A stretch of 64,000 nt of DNA. Source: Zoroaster sp. YZ-2022 (lineage: Eukaryota > Echinodermata > Asteroidea > Forcipulatida > Zoroasteridae). The notes under the pieces were generated by a model. That model did not search any database, was not told the origin of the DNA, and worked only from the letters and a program-made list of their open reading frames with translations. The position numbers were made by a program, and so were the translations under genes. Of this stretch, positions 1-13,653 are shown piece after piece; position 1 is the stretch's first letter; each line of letters starts with the position of its first letter. Location of the stretch: the NCBI GenBank assembly GCA_029582265.1, contig CM055823.1:15698060-15762059 (forward strand), given 5' to 3'.

Positions 1-785
1 ACATATTTGCTGGAATCAACGATCCTAGATAAACGAATTCATCCACATTCTCCAAATTGTTGTCATTTAGTGTTAGTTGGCAACTATCTTCCCCAGATCT
101 TGAAAATACCATCGTTTTGGTCTTACTTGTGTTGATTTTCATACAGACCAAAATCCTCTTCTTTGTTGTTTAGGCTACTTGGTTTAACAGCCTTGCAGAT
201 CTTCTTCGTTTTCAGCCATCAAATCCACATCGTCCGCATATCTAAGGTTGTTGATTTTACAGCCTGACAGTTTGAGCCCAACATCCAGGTAAAGCATTTG
301 ATTAGTTCTACCATGTGCTCAGAAAACCCAAGACTTCTCATCACCTCCCACAGCTTATTATGTTCCACTGTGTTAAAGGCTTTTATGAAGTCTATGAAAC
401 AAAAATACATATTCTTCCCCTCTCTACTAAATACTTTTCAACAACTTACCATAAATTGAAAACTTGATCTCTAGTTCCTACCCCAGGGTCTAAATCCACA
501 TTTTGTTTCACTAATCTCCAATATTTTCCTCTCAATTCTTTTAGAGATAATCCGGATACAATTTTTGGATGAGTGTGAAATTATACTCAACGTTCTATAG
601 TTGAAACATTCGCCTGTATCCCCGTTCTTATTGATCGCAACTATCACTGGACTTACCCAGTCATTTGGCCATTTCCTATATTTCCAAATCAGTTTACAAA
701 TTTCAAGCAGTTTTTCCGCCCCATTTCTCCCTGAATGTTAACAATTCTCCTTGTATGTTATCTATTCCAGGTGCTTTACCGTTCT
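1..785 (-). mobile_element. RTE-type LINE fragment (reverse transcriptase core), copy 1, first part
   Basis: This is a degraded piece of a non-LTR retrotransposon ORF2. On the minus strand, 410-219 encodes FCFIDFIKAFNTVEHNKLWE, the RT block containing the first catalytic Asp. Its wording, with the downstream tyrosine/aspartate block and AESEEDLQ motif seen in the second copy, matches RTE/BovB-like reverse transcriptases. The segment is nearly colinear with 62888-63640, so the two window ends carry copies of one family in the same orientation. Frames are broken by small indels, so it is not functional. The element is interrupted at 785 by a 590-bp insert and resumes at 1376. The RTE assignment comes from recalled family patterns. 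Confidence 0.75.
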
Positions 786-1375
786 GACGAGACAGTAACC
801 CATAACTTTATTTAAACGCTATACCCCTCCTCTAGTCAGTGGCACCCCTATTAATTATATTAAAATTGTTATCTCTGCATTCCCATTGATTTTTTACATC
901 CAAATGACTTCCACACATGCCCAGCTATTGTCTAGGATTATTTACAACCCCCAGATGACACACAACAGCTATGTAGTTTATCTCTCTCCTGTCAGCCTAG
1001 GCAAACATAAACAGTTTATCTCTCCAGCGTGCAGCCGAACCCCAGACACTTTGTCTGGGGGGGGGGGGGTATGCAAACCGCAGAGCCTGGCACAAGCTGT
1101 CGACAAGACATCAAAAAGCCAAGCCTGCTACTGAACAGATGGTTCCACTTATCAGAGGGTTAGATCTGGGTAGGTCTTTATGTGTATACAATGAATGGCT
1201 GATTTTGTGCACAGATATATGGCAGCAGTTACTTTTCCCGCCCATCAAAACAAAGCTACACAGCTCTGGGAACTGACATTCCACTTTAGGATATCGAAGG
1301 CTCCCAGGCATCTGTGGCTTTTTTTCTAGGAAAAACAATGTAATAAATAACTTCTGCCTGCAGCACGAGGAGGGC
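786..1375. mobile_element. 590-bp insertion splitting the RTE LINE, identity unknown
   Basis: The intact copy at 63620-63660 reads straight through the point where this copy departs at 785 and returns at 1376, so the intervening 590 bp is an insertion, or a replacement, relative to that copy. It contains a poly-G run near 1060-1070 and no recognisable protein. I see no convincing terminal inverted repeat or clean target duplication, so the class is unassigned. The short ORFs inside it show no family signature. Confidence 0.5.
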
Positions 1376-1628
1376 TTAGCACTTGATCGCTTCCTCTGAC
1401 ATAAGGATGTCCGGTTCGAGTTCGAGAGCGTCATTTTCCAATCTTGAACAGTGTCCGAAGAACTATACAGTTCACCCACATACTCTTCCCATCTTTTTCG
1501 TCAGGTTCATATAGGATCCGTCCTTCTTTGGTTTTAATGTGACAGGGTTTACCTGTTTTATGTTTTGTCAGCTTTTTAATTACGGTCAATAATTTGTTTG
1601 AGTTTTCCTACACATGTCTTCTATTCAC
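1376..1628 (-). mobile_element. RTE-type LINE fragment, copy 1, second part
   Basis: This continues the RTE copy after the 590-bp insert. It aligns with 63643-63890, which encodes the linker before the RT, with residues such as CKRWEEYVGELY and CLKNGKAHGIDNI on the minus strand. Alignment stops at about 1626-1628, where a block beginning CAGTGGGCAC cuts in. The copy carries a small substitution and indel cluster near 1445-1465 and another near 1490. It is a pseudogene fragment. Confidence 0.7.
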
Positions 1629-2115
1629 AGTGGGCACACGATGTCTTAAAGACGTCGTTTTACGGTCGTTATCTAGTCGTGTGTACTACAGCGGTCGTGA
1701 CCAAATCACGACCCTATTCTCCCTATCCGGAACTCATCCACACCTGCCAAAAAAAATAAAAATAAAAACACGACGTCTTTATGACGTCGTTTTACGGTCG
1801 TTATCAAGTCATGTGTACTACAGCGGCCGTAGCCAAAAAATGACGTCTTAAAGACGTCTTTCTCCCTACCCGAAAACTACCCACCCGCCAAAAAACAACA
1901 AAAACACGACGTCTGTACGACGTCGTTTTACGGTCGTTTTCTAGTCGTGTGTACTACAGCGGCCGTAGCCAAAAAACGACGTCTTAAAGACGTATTTCTC
2001 CCTACCCGAAAACTCATCCCCACCCGCCAAAAAACAACAAAAATACGACGTCTTTACGACGTTGTTATACGGTCGTTATAGTCGTGTGTACTACAACAGC
2101 CGTGACCAAAATACG
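1629..2115. repeat. Tandem satellite of about 133-140 bp built on GACGTC palindromes
   Basis: There are about 3.5 head-to-tail copies, with unit starts near 1638, 1771, 1906 and 2047. Each unit contains imperfect palindromes of the type GACGTCTTTAxGACGTC, then a conserved core TACGGTCGTT..GTGTGTACTACAGCGGCCGT, then a pyrimidine-rich CCCTACCCG..CCCGCCAAAAAA spacer. The left edge, CAGTGGGCACAC, breaks directly into the RTE LINE and recurs before the related GACGTC block at 3206. It therefore looks like the end of a non-autonomous transposon carrying internal satellite repeats rather than a plain satellite. Short ORFs across it are repeat translations. Confidence 0.8.
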
Positions 2116-2193
2116 AATATTCTATATCTATGCATTATTGGTCGAAGAAACTCGCGCCTTGTCGCGTGAGCGTGGCACCCAGTACCGCAGTAA

Positions 2194-2355
2194 AGCCCGG
2201 TTCTTACATCCTGCGAATTTGACGTCACAAATCTATATTCGCAGTGAAATTCGCAGGAAAGTTGAACACATTTCAACTCTGTTGCGAATTCGCTGCGAAT
2301 TTTGTGACGTCAAATTCGCTTCACGTTCGCATTCGCAGGATGTATGAACCGGGCT
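2194..2355. mobile_element. MITE with AGCCCGGTTC terminal inverted repeats and TAA target duplication
   Basis: The left end is AGCCCGGTTCTTACATCCTG. The right end is its near-perfect inverse, CAGGATGTATGAACCGGGCT. TAA flanks both sides, at 2191-2193 and 2356-2358. The interior keeps palindromic character, with TTTGACGTCA and ATTCGC words on both arms. A second member lies at 61606-61742 with the same ends and the same TAA flanks. A 3-bp TWA target duplication is typical of PIF/Harbinger transposons, so this may be a non-autonomous PIF/Harbinger derivative; that class call is inference. Confidence 0.8.
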
Positions 2356-2396
2356 TAACGCGTTGTTTTTTAAATTTTGTTTTAATGCAACGTGGA

Positions 2397-2640
2397 TCCG
2401 GAGGCAATTTCTTTTGTGGATCAAAATTGCCATTGTCGTTATTATTTTAATAGAAAAATTAATTGTTTTAATTTTAAACAAAAAAGGGCACTGTGTAAAA
2501 TAAATGTTGGTTTTAAAACGAAAACGGCAATTTTGGTTTTTACACAGTGCCCTTTTTTGTTTAAAATTAAAACAATTAATTTTTCTATTAAAATAATACC
2601 TAAAATGGCAATTTTGATGTAAAAAAAATTGCTGCCCGGA
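2397..2640. repeat. Long foldback: perfect 61-bp inverted arms inside an imperfect 244-bp palindrome
   Basis: Positions 2440-2500 are the exact reverse complement of 2538-2598, separated by a 37-bp spacer. The pairing continues outward with a few mismatches: ATCAAAATTGCCATT on the left is matched by AATGGCAATTTTGAT on the right. It reaches CCGGAGGCAATTT on the left and AAATTGCTGCCCGG on the right. As RNA this would form a stem of about 100 bp. No coding signal is present. A foldback MITE is the likeliest origin; a recent inverted duplication is the alternative. Confidence 0.85.
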
Positions 2641-3205
2641 GAAATGAATGCATGAATGGGGTAGCCCGTAGCGCGCGCAACGTTGACATGGATTTGGCGC
2701 TCCAAAATATTCCCCCTCTGTGTGTAGAAAATGGCTAACCGATCCACGTAGTCTGGTTCCCAGACCAAAAGATTCGTTCAGAAATAGAAACTAAATTACT
2801 GCGTGCAGTGCTGGCGATCAGCGAGGTTTGTATCAAGTGTGTGTACAAAACTACAACGTTTGTGCTGTCGGAAAACTAACAAAGGTGAGTAAAAACTCTG
2901 TTTTTTCCAAAACATCGTTTTTCCAATGGTCCAAAAACCACCGCGCATAAATTTTAAAGAGTTATGGATCAACCAGGGCAACTTTTTGGGTGGATTTGTG
3001 TTTCAGAAAGGGGAATTCCAGATGTCCAGGTATTTCGTCTATCAACAGCCTTTTTCAAATCCCATGCCATGGCCATATATGCACAGCACTCCCGAAATGT
3101 GATAGTGCTAGAACTTGCCTTCTAATTCTAGAAGTAATTCGACCGGAGGGGAGGCAGAATCTAACCGATTGTTACTAAAAAGCAAAAAGCTTGGGTCTGA
3201 CTAGA
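2641..3205. other. Unannotated stretch with a weak splice-donor candidate
   Basis: No gene is supported. The only gene-like sign is a consensus donor on the plus strand, CAAAG followed by GTGAGT, at 2884/2885. It is preceded by about 100 bp without repeats, which could be a noncoding first exon. No paired acceptor or reading frame backs it up. Confidence 0.2.
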
Positions 3206-3320
3206 GCCCAGTGGGCACACGTCGACGTCTTTAAGACGTCTTATAGACGTAAATTATTGACGTCTTATAAATGTCTTATTTTGGTCGTATATGCAAAACA
3301 AAACGACGTCTTTTTTAAGC
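3206..3320. repeat. Second GACGTC-palindrome block, related to 1629-2115
   Basis: This block starts with CAGTGGGCACAC exactly as at 1629. It then holds GACGTCTTTAAGACGTCTTA, further GACGTC words and ATTTTGGTCGTATATGC. It is a short relative, or a single decayed unit, of the satellite-bearing element upstream. The shared 12-bp edge suggests a common transposon terminus. Confidence 0.6.
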
Positions 3321-3394
3321 CATATGTATCATGGTTCTCTGACCCCAAGACAGTAACATGTGATGCATTTTCATTCTCTTGAGAAGATGAAATA

Positions 3395-3670
3395 ATTGAT
3401 GCTTTTCCTCCATTTGCTCTCATTGACAGAGTACTGCAGAAATTAGAGCACGACAAGGCTATCGGTATTTTGGTCTTCCCCCTCTGGCAGACGCAACACT
3501 GGTTTACAAGGCTACTACGACTAATAATAACATATCCAGTAATGCTCCCAAAAGAGCCAAGACTGCTGCATCTACCACACGCTCCAGAGCGTCCAAACCC
3601 ATTGAAAAATAATACAAATCAGCCATATCCAAATGGCTTGACAGACATTGCATTCAATTCATGCCCTTTA
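3395..3670 (+). pseudogene. DIRS-like retroelement fragment (RNase H end into tyrosine recombinase start)
   Basis: The plus-strand translation reads PFALIDRVLQKLEHDKAIGI, followed by LVFPLWQTQHWFTRLLR and a LLHLPHAPERPNPL segment. This order resembles the end of the RT/RNase H region of DIRS-type elements, where W-x-TQ-x-WF and a Pro/Leu-rich LLHLP stretch precede a tyrosine recombinase. After a frame change near 3605, YKSAISKWLDRHCIQFMPF resembles the recombinase N-terminal core-binding start. No catalytic recombinase residues remain. The family call rests on recalled patterns. Confidence 0.5.
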
Positions 3671-4593
3671 AGTTCGGTATTGGACTTTCAACAAAAGACT
3701 CTGTTATCAAGTTTGGGTCTCATCCATTAGTTGTATACATTACATTCCCACATTTGGGATGTCAGTCGATTACCTCCTCATTTCAGTAATTTGTGACCCA
3801 CTCTGCGAAAAAGGGTATTAAGGGACGCTATGCTATTACCCGTAAAGGGCTGTTCTATGTGGAGAGGGTGAAAAAAAATTAACAACGTGATTTTTTTGTT
3901 GTTGGTTTATTGGCTTCTATTATATCAATACTTTAATAATTTATTTACAGAAATATTATTATTGATGAGTAAAGATGAAAAAACAAAAGTTTAAATTTTA
4001 CACATTATGCAAATTAGCAAAAATATTTGAAAAAATACTTCAAGATGCTTGATAATTCAAATTTATATTGCACAAGCATTCCTAAAGGAGCTCAAAAGGA
4101 ACATAACTGTTGCTATGGGCATTCAAGAGAGTTTCTTCTTAGCTCATTTCTTTTTCCACTTGCTGTGTTTAAAGGGCTGTATCTCTGAAGGCACTTCCGT
4201 TAATTTGTACAATTATGAATATGCAAAAATCAGTATATCTCCAGAATGCAAAATGCCACAGGGTTCAAACTACACCAAATTAAAGCTTATAATGTAACCA
4301 ATTCAGCTATGTATGTAACTCAATTTTGTAATTTTGTCCCATAATACCCATTTTTGTGGAGCCGGTCACATTTAGAGTCTCAAACATTTGACCTTTGAAC
4401 TTTAGAACCCACCCTATTATTATTTTCGATGGGGCTAGTGTAATGGCTACACTATCGCAATTTAAATCCCGGAGGCACCAGCGGTATAATGTTTTAGCTT
4501 TCCACTACAGTACCGATGAGCAGATTCACGCGTTGTATATTACAATATATTTCGGATAATCTTCAAACTATAATCTATTAGTCCTAGTGATAG
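3671..4593. other. AT-rich intergenic or intronic DNA, no feature recognised
   Basis: Short ORFs here have no domain signature. I see no long repeat, inverted repeat or convincing splice pair in this stretch. Confidence 0.5.
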
Positions 4594-5135
4594 TATTTGT
4601 CACCGCGGTCAGGGCCGGATTTAGACATGTGGAGGCCCCTGGGCAGCCTTCAGTAGTGGAGGCCCACCCTACCTTTCGTATATTCACCAACAAACTGTAT
4701 TGTGTCAAACCAAACCCATCCACCAAGCTTCGTCCGAATTCGTCATTAACTTTTGAGATATTTTGTGCACAAGCAAATTGTGATTATTTGTCACCACGCT
4801 GACCTTTGATCTTTCAGATCTTCCCCAAAACTCTTAACAATTTTTCATACCGACATACCCAACACATCCATCAAGTTTTGTCCGAATCCGCCAATAACTT
4901 TTGGGTTATATTGTGCACAAGAAAATTTGTATTTGTCACAACGGTGACCTTTGACATTTCAGATATTCGCCAAAATTTTACACGATTTGTCGATTAGTGA
5001 CATACCCAACCCATCCACTGAGTTTCGTCAGAATCTGTACATAACTTTGTGAGATATCTTGGAGAGTATCTTGGAAAGAAAACAATTTTTTATTTGTCAC
5101 CAAGGTGACCTTTGAAATTTCGGATCACACTCATA
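4594..5135. repeat. Degenerate tandem repeat, unit about 145-160 bp, roughly 3.5 copies
   Basis: The phrase ATTTGTCACCACGGTGACC (variants at 4595, 4787, 4931 and 5093) starts each unit. It is followed by a TTTCAGATATTC..CAAAA stretch, CATACCCAACCCATCCA, and TTGTCCGAATCCG..AATAACTTTTG. The first unit is interrupted near 4609-4670 by CAGGGCCGGATTTAGA and a GGAGGCCC-rich segment, which resembles the end of an hAT-like transposon. The units are too diverged to encode a repeated protein, and no frame stays open across them. Confidence 0.65.
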
Positions 5136-5790
5136 TCGATTAGTCCTTGTGACCTTCGGTAGTGGAGGTGTAATAAGTGTTTTAGTCCATGAGCCAGCTA
5201 ATTTTCCAGTACCACCTGGAGGGATTAATTCCTTTATAAGTTTTCTTGTTAGAAAAAAAAATGTTACGACTGTGTGACGATTGGTAACAGATGTAGTACA
5301 ATAATTAAAGTTATAAACAGCAACATAAAACAACCGTTGTACACTAACGAAATCAGAATCAACGCAACCATCGCCTAAAACTTCTATTTCTCCCTAGAGA
5401 ATACATTTGTGAAGCAAACTCCAAAGTTTCATAAGAAAATATCTGTTGGGTTTGTGTTTTGGTACATGAAGCTACAATGGGACTATACCTACAAGCTTCG
5501 CTTTAAATGGACCCCTTCTGCAGATCATTCCTTTCTTAAATAATATAGTATTACGTTCAAACTTGAACTTGAATTTTGGGCCAGTTTTCTCTGTGTTTAT
5601 CGCATTACATTTTCATCGACACCATGTACGTTACTGCTTTAGTTTATGAGCAACTGGCTCAAAACTCATAATTTCCCCGTGGAATCTTGAAGGACCACTT
5701 TTTCCAGTACACATTTGTTGGAACATATCAGTATCTTTATCAGAAAAATACGACAAAGTTATAAAAGGGTTCGCTTTATGTTACAACTGG
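5136..5790. other. No feature recognised
   Basis: This is AT-rich DNA with short ORFs that match no family I know. No inverted or tandem repeat is visible. Confidence 0.5.
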
Positions 5791-6022
5791 CATTGGCGGA
5801 TCTAAGGGGGCTGTAGCCCCCCCTAAAATCGTAATTTTATTTTATTTTTTAAAGGAGAGAAAAAGAGAGAGAGAGAGGGGGGGGGGGGAACGCACTCCCA
5901 TTCCCTCACTGTGCTTTGTTTTTCTCTCCCTTTGATTATTTTATTGTAATTGTTGTAGTACTGAAAAATAATTGTTTTTGATTCTCAGCCCCCCCCTAAA
6001 AAATGTTCTGGATCCGCCCATG
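5791..6022. mobile_element. Small non-autonomous DNA transposon (MITE) with GGCGGATC termini
   Basis: The left terminus is CATTGGCGGATCTAAGGGGG. The right terminus, read on the other strand, is CATGGGCGGATCCAGAAC. Both ends also carry CCCCCCCTAAAA subterminally in inverted orientation. ACTGG flanks both sides (5786-5790 and 6023-6027). The interior has an AG-rich run and a poly-G tract near 5880. The 5-bp flanking match is shorter than hAT duplications, so the superfamily is left open. Confidence 0.6.
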
Positions 6023-7870
6023 ACTGGGGCCTTTTCAGTGACGTCATTGACGGGAAAAACAAATATTTGATATTCAACATACATTGTTAAAACATGAAAT
6101 ATAACCCAAAACATTGAAAACATTGTTCAACAGAAAATATTCATAATTTTTTCTAGGACGGATCCAGGACGCTGCAGTCGGTACATTAAAAAGTACGTAC
6201 GGGCGGCACACCCATCATCCAGAGGTAAATTACTACTTTGGAAATTTGTTCATTAGTTCCTTTCCCCCTAAATTTAGGTACCTCCAAATGCATATCCCTT
6301 TTAAATTACTAAAACATTTTTCATCATGGGTAAAATTACATACACATCACCCAAAAAAAATATTTAGGAATTTAATTCAAATTACGGTTCTAAATATAGG
6401 CATTATGTTTCCAAACGCTAAACTATCATCATTTAACCCTTTCATTTAAACAGGTTTATGCTATGAAGCTACCCAAAATAATAATTTCGAGAAAAAAATA
6501 CTTCGGCGATATCTGCTCCGGTCATTACTTCCTCTGTTATAATGACACGCAACATGTACAACAGCTGTTTGAAATTGGCTTTTTGAAATTTAGCTTAAAT
6601 ATTTTACTGCGTTTAAAAGCATGGAAACTTTCTTCTGTTGAGCTATCATTAAACAGTCATAGGACTTTTTTAAGCGAGGATAAGCATTTCCATATTAAAC
6701 AGGATTAAAATCCTTTAATTGTAAACTTACACTAAGCTATACCGTTCCAGCTATATATTTAATAAATATATTTTATGCAAGTAGAAAACATAAGATAGAT
6801 TTAGTCCCTCCAAGTAGTACCGGCAAAGTACTGTTCAGTCCTTGGCACATGGACTATAATTTGTTAGTAAAAGTCTGGAATTGTCATGGTAGGCCTACAA
6901 GACGAATGATTTTGATAACTCCATTATCTTAATATATTCGACACTGCTTTCTGGTATGGTCTTTAATCACAGGTTGACATTTGACCCCTTAAAACGATCC
7001 AGGTATTTACCCCTATGATATTTAAATCTTTCAGCTGTAAACATAATTATTCTTTCGAACTGAATAAAATGTTAATAAACGAAGAAATTAAGTTTTTGTC
7101 TAAAAACCACCACTGTCAATTAACTCAAACTTGGCCCAATGTTGTGCCAGCAATTAGCCCCTATGTAGGCCCAAAGTTGGGTTAACGTAGATTTAATTTA
7201 AACAGCAGTTTTATTATTATGAACATCCATTTTTCCATTTGTTTGTTTCCTAATTTGGCTTATGTAATAGGAATTATTTAATGCACACCTGTGTATCCAT
7301 CTTGACATAACTTTGATACCTTTAAATTGCCAATCTGTGGGTGTTTTGATTCTTTTTGGAAAGTTTTGGTATCTCTGCTAATAACAATTTGCATATTCAC
7401 GAGCACATCTGTGATGTCATGACGTGATAAGGCTCAACGTCACGCATGGTTGGTTGGTGTAAACAAGTTTAATGAATTTGTAATCTTTTCAATAGTCAGT
7501 TTTCTGAACCATTGTGAGGGTTTGGTGCCAATCCCATCGGTTACAAACTTTTTATTTAAATATGCAAGACTTTTGGATATTGAAATCGTCCCGTCCAAGG
7601 CGAGAGAGCAGTGGTTACGAGGCACATCGAAACTGCTCAAAAACCCTGGGAACGAGGTTTGGACGAATTTCAAGTTGTTATGCATATTTCGTGCGCATAG
7701 TATTGTATGTGTATGTTGATGAAATTCTGTGAGATTTCATTAACATTAACAATACGAAAAATAATATGCTGTGTGTCCTTTAAACAATATTTCCCTACCA
7801 CGAAATTAAGAAACACGTACACATATTATAACGCTTGAGCGATTTAGCGAAGTAGTTGTTTACTCATAAC
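6023..7870. other. Probable intergenic or intronic DNA downstream of the signal-peptide exon
   Basis: No further exon could be supported here, although the minus-strand gene starting at 7875-8003 must continue in this direction. Near 6157 there is another CGGATCCAG word like the end of the 5791-6022 element. Several ORFs of 60-90 codons occur in both orientations with AT-biased content and no domain signature. Confidence 0.4.
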
Positions 7871-7874
7871 TTAC

Positions 7875-8003
7875 CTGATTGTGCCATGATGACACAGAAT
7901 CCCTGTGTCATAAGAGCTACAACGATGAAACCCATGTAGCCCATGGTTTCTCGTTCCACCTTTCCCGTTGATGTCAGAGATGGTTTAAGAGATGAACTAC
8001 TAC
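7875..8003 (-). CDS. First coding exon of an unidentified gene: 5'UTR end plus signal peptide
   Basis: On the minus strand a consensus acceptor (TATTTCAG) precedes 129 bp that end at a consensus donor, CAATCAG then GTAAGT. Inside is ACCATGG, a strong Kozak start, followed by MGYMGFIVVALMTQGFCVIM and AQS. That is a hydrophobic stretch with a plausible signal-peptidase site, so the product is likely secreted or membrane-bound. The exon ends in phase 1, as is common after signal-peptide exons. The frame is also open upstream of the ATG, so an internal transmembrane exon is possible. I found no downstream exon in the remaining 7.8 kb. The LRR exons near 60-61 kb are on the same strand but lie upstream, so they cannot follow this exon in one transcript. 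The protein family is unknown. Confidence 0.55.
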
Positions 8004-8634
8004 CTGAAATACATACAAAGTAAAACTAAAATGAAAGTAAAAACATCAACACTGGTGATACAACTTAAAGGGAAATATTAAACAGTAAATTTCTATTCAA
8101 CGATTGCTGATCATTGAAATACTGCTGTCTGATGTGCAATCAATTACTAAGTCGAATTACATATTGATTTAAGGGGAAATGTAATCTACAGGCAAATCAA
8201 AATTCTACAATAGATTTTATATTGACAAGAGTAAGAATTGTAATTGACCGTTTGCACCTTTGTTAAAAAAGGTTTGGATGAAATTAGACAAAGCAGGTCG
8301 ATCAATTATACTAAGATTCCTACCATTGTACCATGTATGGGTGCGTGGGTTACTGGTTGTATGATTAAGCACACCTTGCAAAAACTGAGGTGTTAAAATA
8401 ACACTAGTGGTGTCAACTTTATTCTTCTGTGGTGTTTATATTATGTGACTGAAACATATTTACTAAACAAAATAATTGTTTTACGCTCTACAAATCTCAT
8501 ACACACACAGTAGTAGAGTGTATTAATGTTCATTACATGTATGTTCTCTGAGATAGTAATAATTAATACATAGCACTAGGCTACAAACATATACAATGTA
8601 CTTTGTAGGAAGCATTGAATGACCAACAACGGAC
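8004..8634 (-). other. Probable 5' intron of the signal-peptide gene
   Basis: This lies directly upstream of the acceptor at 8004 on the minus strand. It is AT-rich with no ORF or repeat of note. The reading as an intron depends on the 7875-8003 exon being real. Confidence 0.35.
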
Positions 8635-8890
8635 TGCTGTGCATGCGCACCAAAAATGGTGGGCCGCGCTAGCATTTCAAATTGACGCATGCGTAGTGGT
8701 TCCCACGTTTTTTGGGGGAGATTCTACGAAGTTCACAAGACTGTGTTTGATAGCGGTTCGTGTGTGGGGTAGCCGCTGCGGTTCGTGATTGTAGCGTTCG
8801 TTTAGCGCCGTCGGATCGTGTATCATAAACATACAAACGTAGTTTTGAACCAAGGCTTAATGGCTGGGCGGCTGTGGCAATCGGGATTTT
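8635..8890. promoter_or_regulatory. CpG-rich promoter-like region with NRF1-like sites
   Basis: This is a locally CpG-rich island in otherwise AT-rich DNA. It holds TGCATGCGCACC (about 8639) and GACGCATGCGTAG (about 8683), both close to the NRF1 consensus GCGCATGCGC. AAAATGGTGGGC is near a YY1-type ATGG core, and several CG-containing words follow (GGTTCGTG repeated, GCGCCGTCGGATCG). It lies 0.6-0.9 kb upstream of the minus-strand signal-peptide exon, which is acceptor-bounded and so needs an upstream noncoding exon. No TATA box is evident. Direction of transcription is inferred only. Confidence 0.4.
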
Positions 8891-9227
8891 TGTACGCTGT
8901 GTAATGATACTAGGATCGAGATCACACGCTTTATATAAATTTAACTGAAGTTTCTACGATGTCGATCTGTGACCTCCTAAAACTGTTTTAATCTGATAAT
9001 AAATAATTTCAAGTGAAATCCTCCGTGGACTTAATTACTTACTAGCTGGCTGAGAGTTTTCAGACGAAAATAAGCACAAAAACCTGTTGAAATACCATAT
9101 GAATATTGAAAGTACTGACAAAATACTATTACATTACTTTTAATCATGAATAATACCGAATATAGGCTATAAAGATTTGGTGAAATATATCTCAGACCCG
9201 CTGCCGCTCCAACCACCAAATTACGTG

Positions 9228-9296
9228 TGCTGTGCGTGTGTGTGCGTGTGCGCGTGTGCGCGTGTGCGCGTGTGCGCACACGCGCACGCGTACGCG
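9228..9296. repeat. Alternating GT/GC microsatellite, partly palindromic
   Basis: About 65 bp of nearly unbroken alternating purine-pyrimidine, moving from GTGTGCGTGTGTG through GTGTGCGCGTGTGCGC to a mirror strand of CACACGCGCACGCG and TACGCGTA. Such tracts favour left-handed Z-DNA and hairpins. The ORF read through it on the minus strand is a repeat artefact. Confidence 0.9.
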
Positions 9297-10257
9297 TAAG
9301 CCTACTTCATTAATTAATAGTGATATGAAAATAGATCCAACAAAATAGTAATAATTTGATTTAACTATATTACGTGTGAATATACACTTTTATTTAAATA
9401 TTTTTTTTCATAAACATTTTTTGAAGCAGCTCGACAAAGCTGTACTATTTTTGCAGTGGATGTGCAAACCACACACAGTCCTTCAATAAACACGCATGCG
9501 CACGACGGCCGGCCGGTAACTAGACAGATATCACTTAGGCGCTAGGCATGATCACACAGAGATCTAGGCTGCCTGTACACAATGGATTTTTGTTAAGAAG
9601 TGGCGATCCAAACAAGCGAAGCGAGGTCACGGCGTAAGCCCTGGGGCCCGTTTATAAAATGAAATGTTATTGAGTCCAGAAAATGATCACAAATATCTTC
9701 GGAAATATTTGTGATGTCGCGAAAAAAATTCACCAAAAGATTTTGCCAGTTTTCGAAAATTTTAGATTTAGTTTTAGAGAATCATTACCTCCTGGGTTTC
9801 AACAAAAATACTCAATGCTACATGTGATTATTTGATTCAAAAGTGGGTGAGGGGGAATCAGAACCTTTTCTAAAGTGAGGGAGGGCCGAAGTGCCCCCTT
9901 ACCCCCTCTCCACTTCCGCCTCTGGTGCTATTCATTCAAATCCTGTTTGACATCTAGTATCTTTGATTCCAAACATGGCTATATGGCCATTCCTATTCTC
10001 CCTCCTCCCCTTGTAGTGCCCAGCACCCCCTCTTTCTTCGTTTTTATAACTGAGTCTTAGAAGAACCACTAGTTAACACATTAATGACGAGGATACATTA
10101 TAATGCAGCATACTAGGTATCCTTGTCACCCAAGGGTTTCATGATTGTAACAATTGCTATCCTCATCGGGAGAATAGGGTTTCAATTAAGAATCTCCCAA
10201 TCGAGATACAATAGTTGATATCTACCCCGTGAGCTATGTTTATGACGGTATCATGGA
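9297..10257. other. No gene recognised; short low-complexity segments
   Basis: This contains a second CACGCATGCGCACG word (about 9490) and a GGCCGGCCGG palindrome. The rest is AT-rich with CCCCCTCTCC-type runs near 9895-10030. No exon, repeat unit or domain is supported. Confidence 0.4.
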
Positions 10258-10507
10258 GTGTCGTGGCCGAGCGGTCTAGCGCACCGAACTAAAGCTCTGG
10301 TATTGCCAGCAGCAGGGTGTGGGTTCGAGCCCCGGTCGTGACACTTGTGTCCTTGAGCAAGGTACTTAACCATAATTGCTTCGTCCTTCGGATGGGACGT
10401 AAAGCCGTAGGTCCCGTGTGTTGTGTAATGCACGTAAAAGAATGCGCCTTGAGCACCACTTAGTTGGTGGATACGTGCGCTATATAAGTCCACACATTAT
10501 TATTATA
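10258..10507 (+). mobile_element. tRNA-derived SINE with ATT-type 3' tail
   Basis: The head at 10258-10344 folds like a class-II (Leu/Ser-like) tRNA. The acceptor arms GTGTCGTG and CGTGACAC pair. The A box is TGGCCGAGCGG and the B box is GGTTCGAGCCC, which are the two internal RNA polymerase III promoter elements. The body follows (CCTTGAGCAAGGTACTTAAC, then GCTTCGTCCTTCGGATGGGA, then GTGCGCTATATAAG) and ends in ATTATTATTA. The ORF on the opposite strand is only a readthrough of the SINE. A truncated 3' end of a similar SINE lies at 20221-20285. The ATT tail is continuous in register with the large ATT array beyond the mariner insertion. Confidence 0.85.

Positions 10508-13653
<3,146 letters not shown>

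Noticed and set aside
9031..9279. 82-aa ORF and a possible 5'UTR exon ending at about 9048
   Set aside because: The ORF is translated GT/GC microsatellite. A donor-like GTAAGT exists near 9047 but the paired acceptor is weak and nothing links it to 7875-8003.
10258..10344. Functional tRNA-Leu/Ser gene
   Set aside because: The head folds and has both boxes but is followed by a SINE body and tail, with mismatched arms. It is a SINE, not a tRNA gene. The same holds for the minus-strand tRNA-like heads near 33.8 and 35.9 kb.
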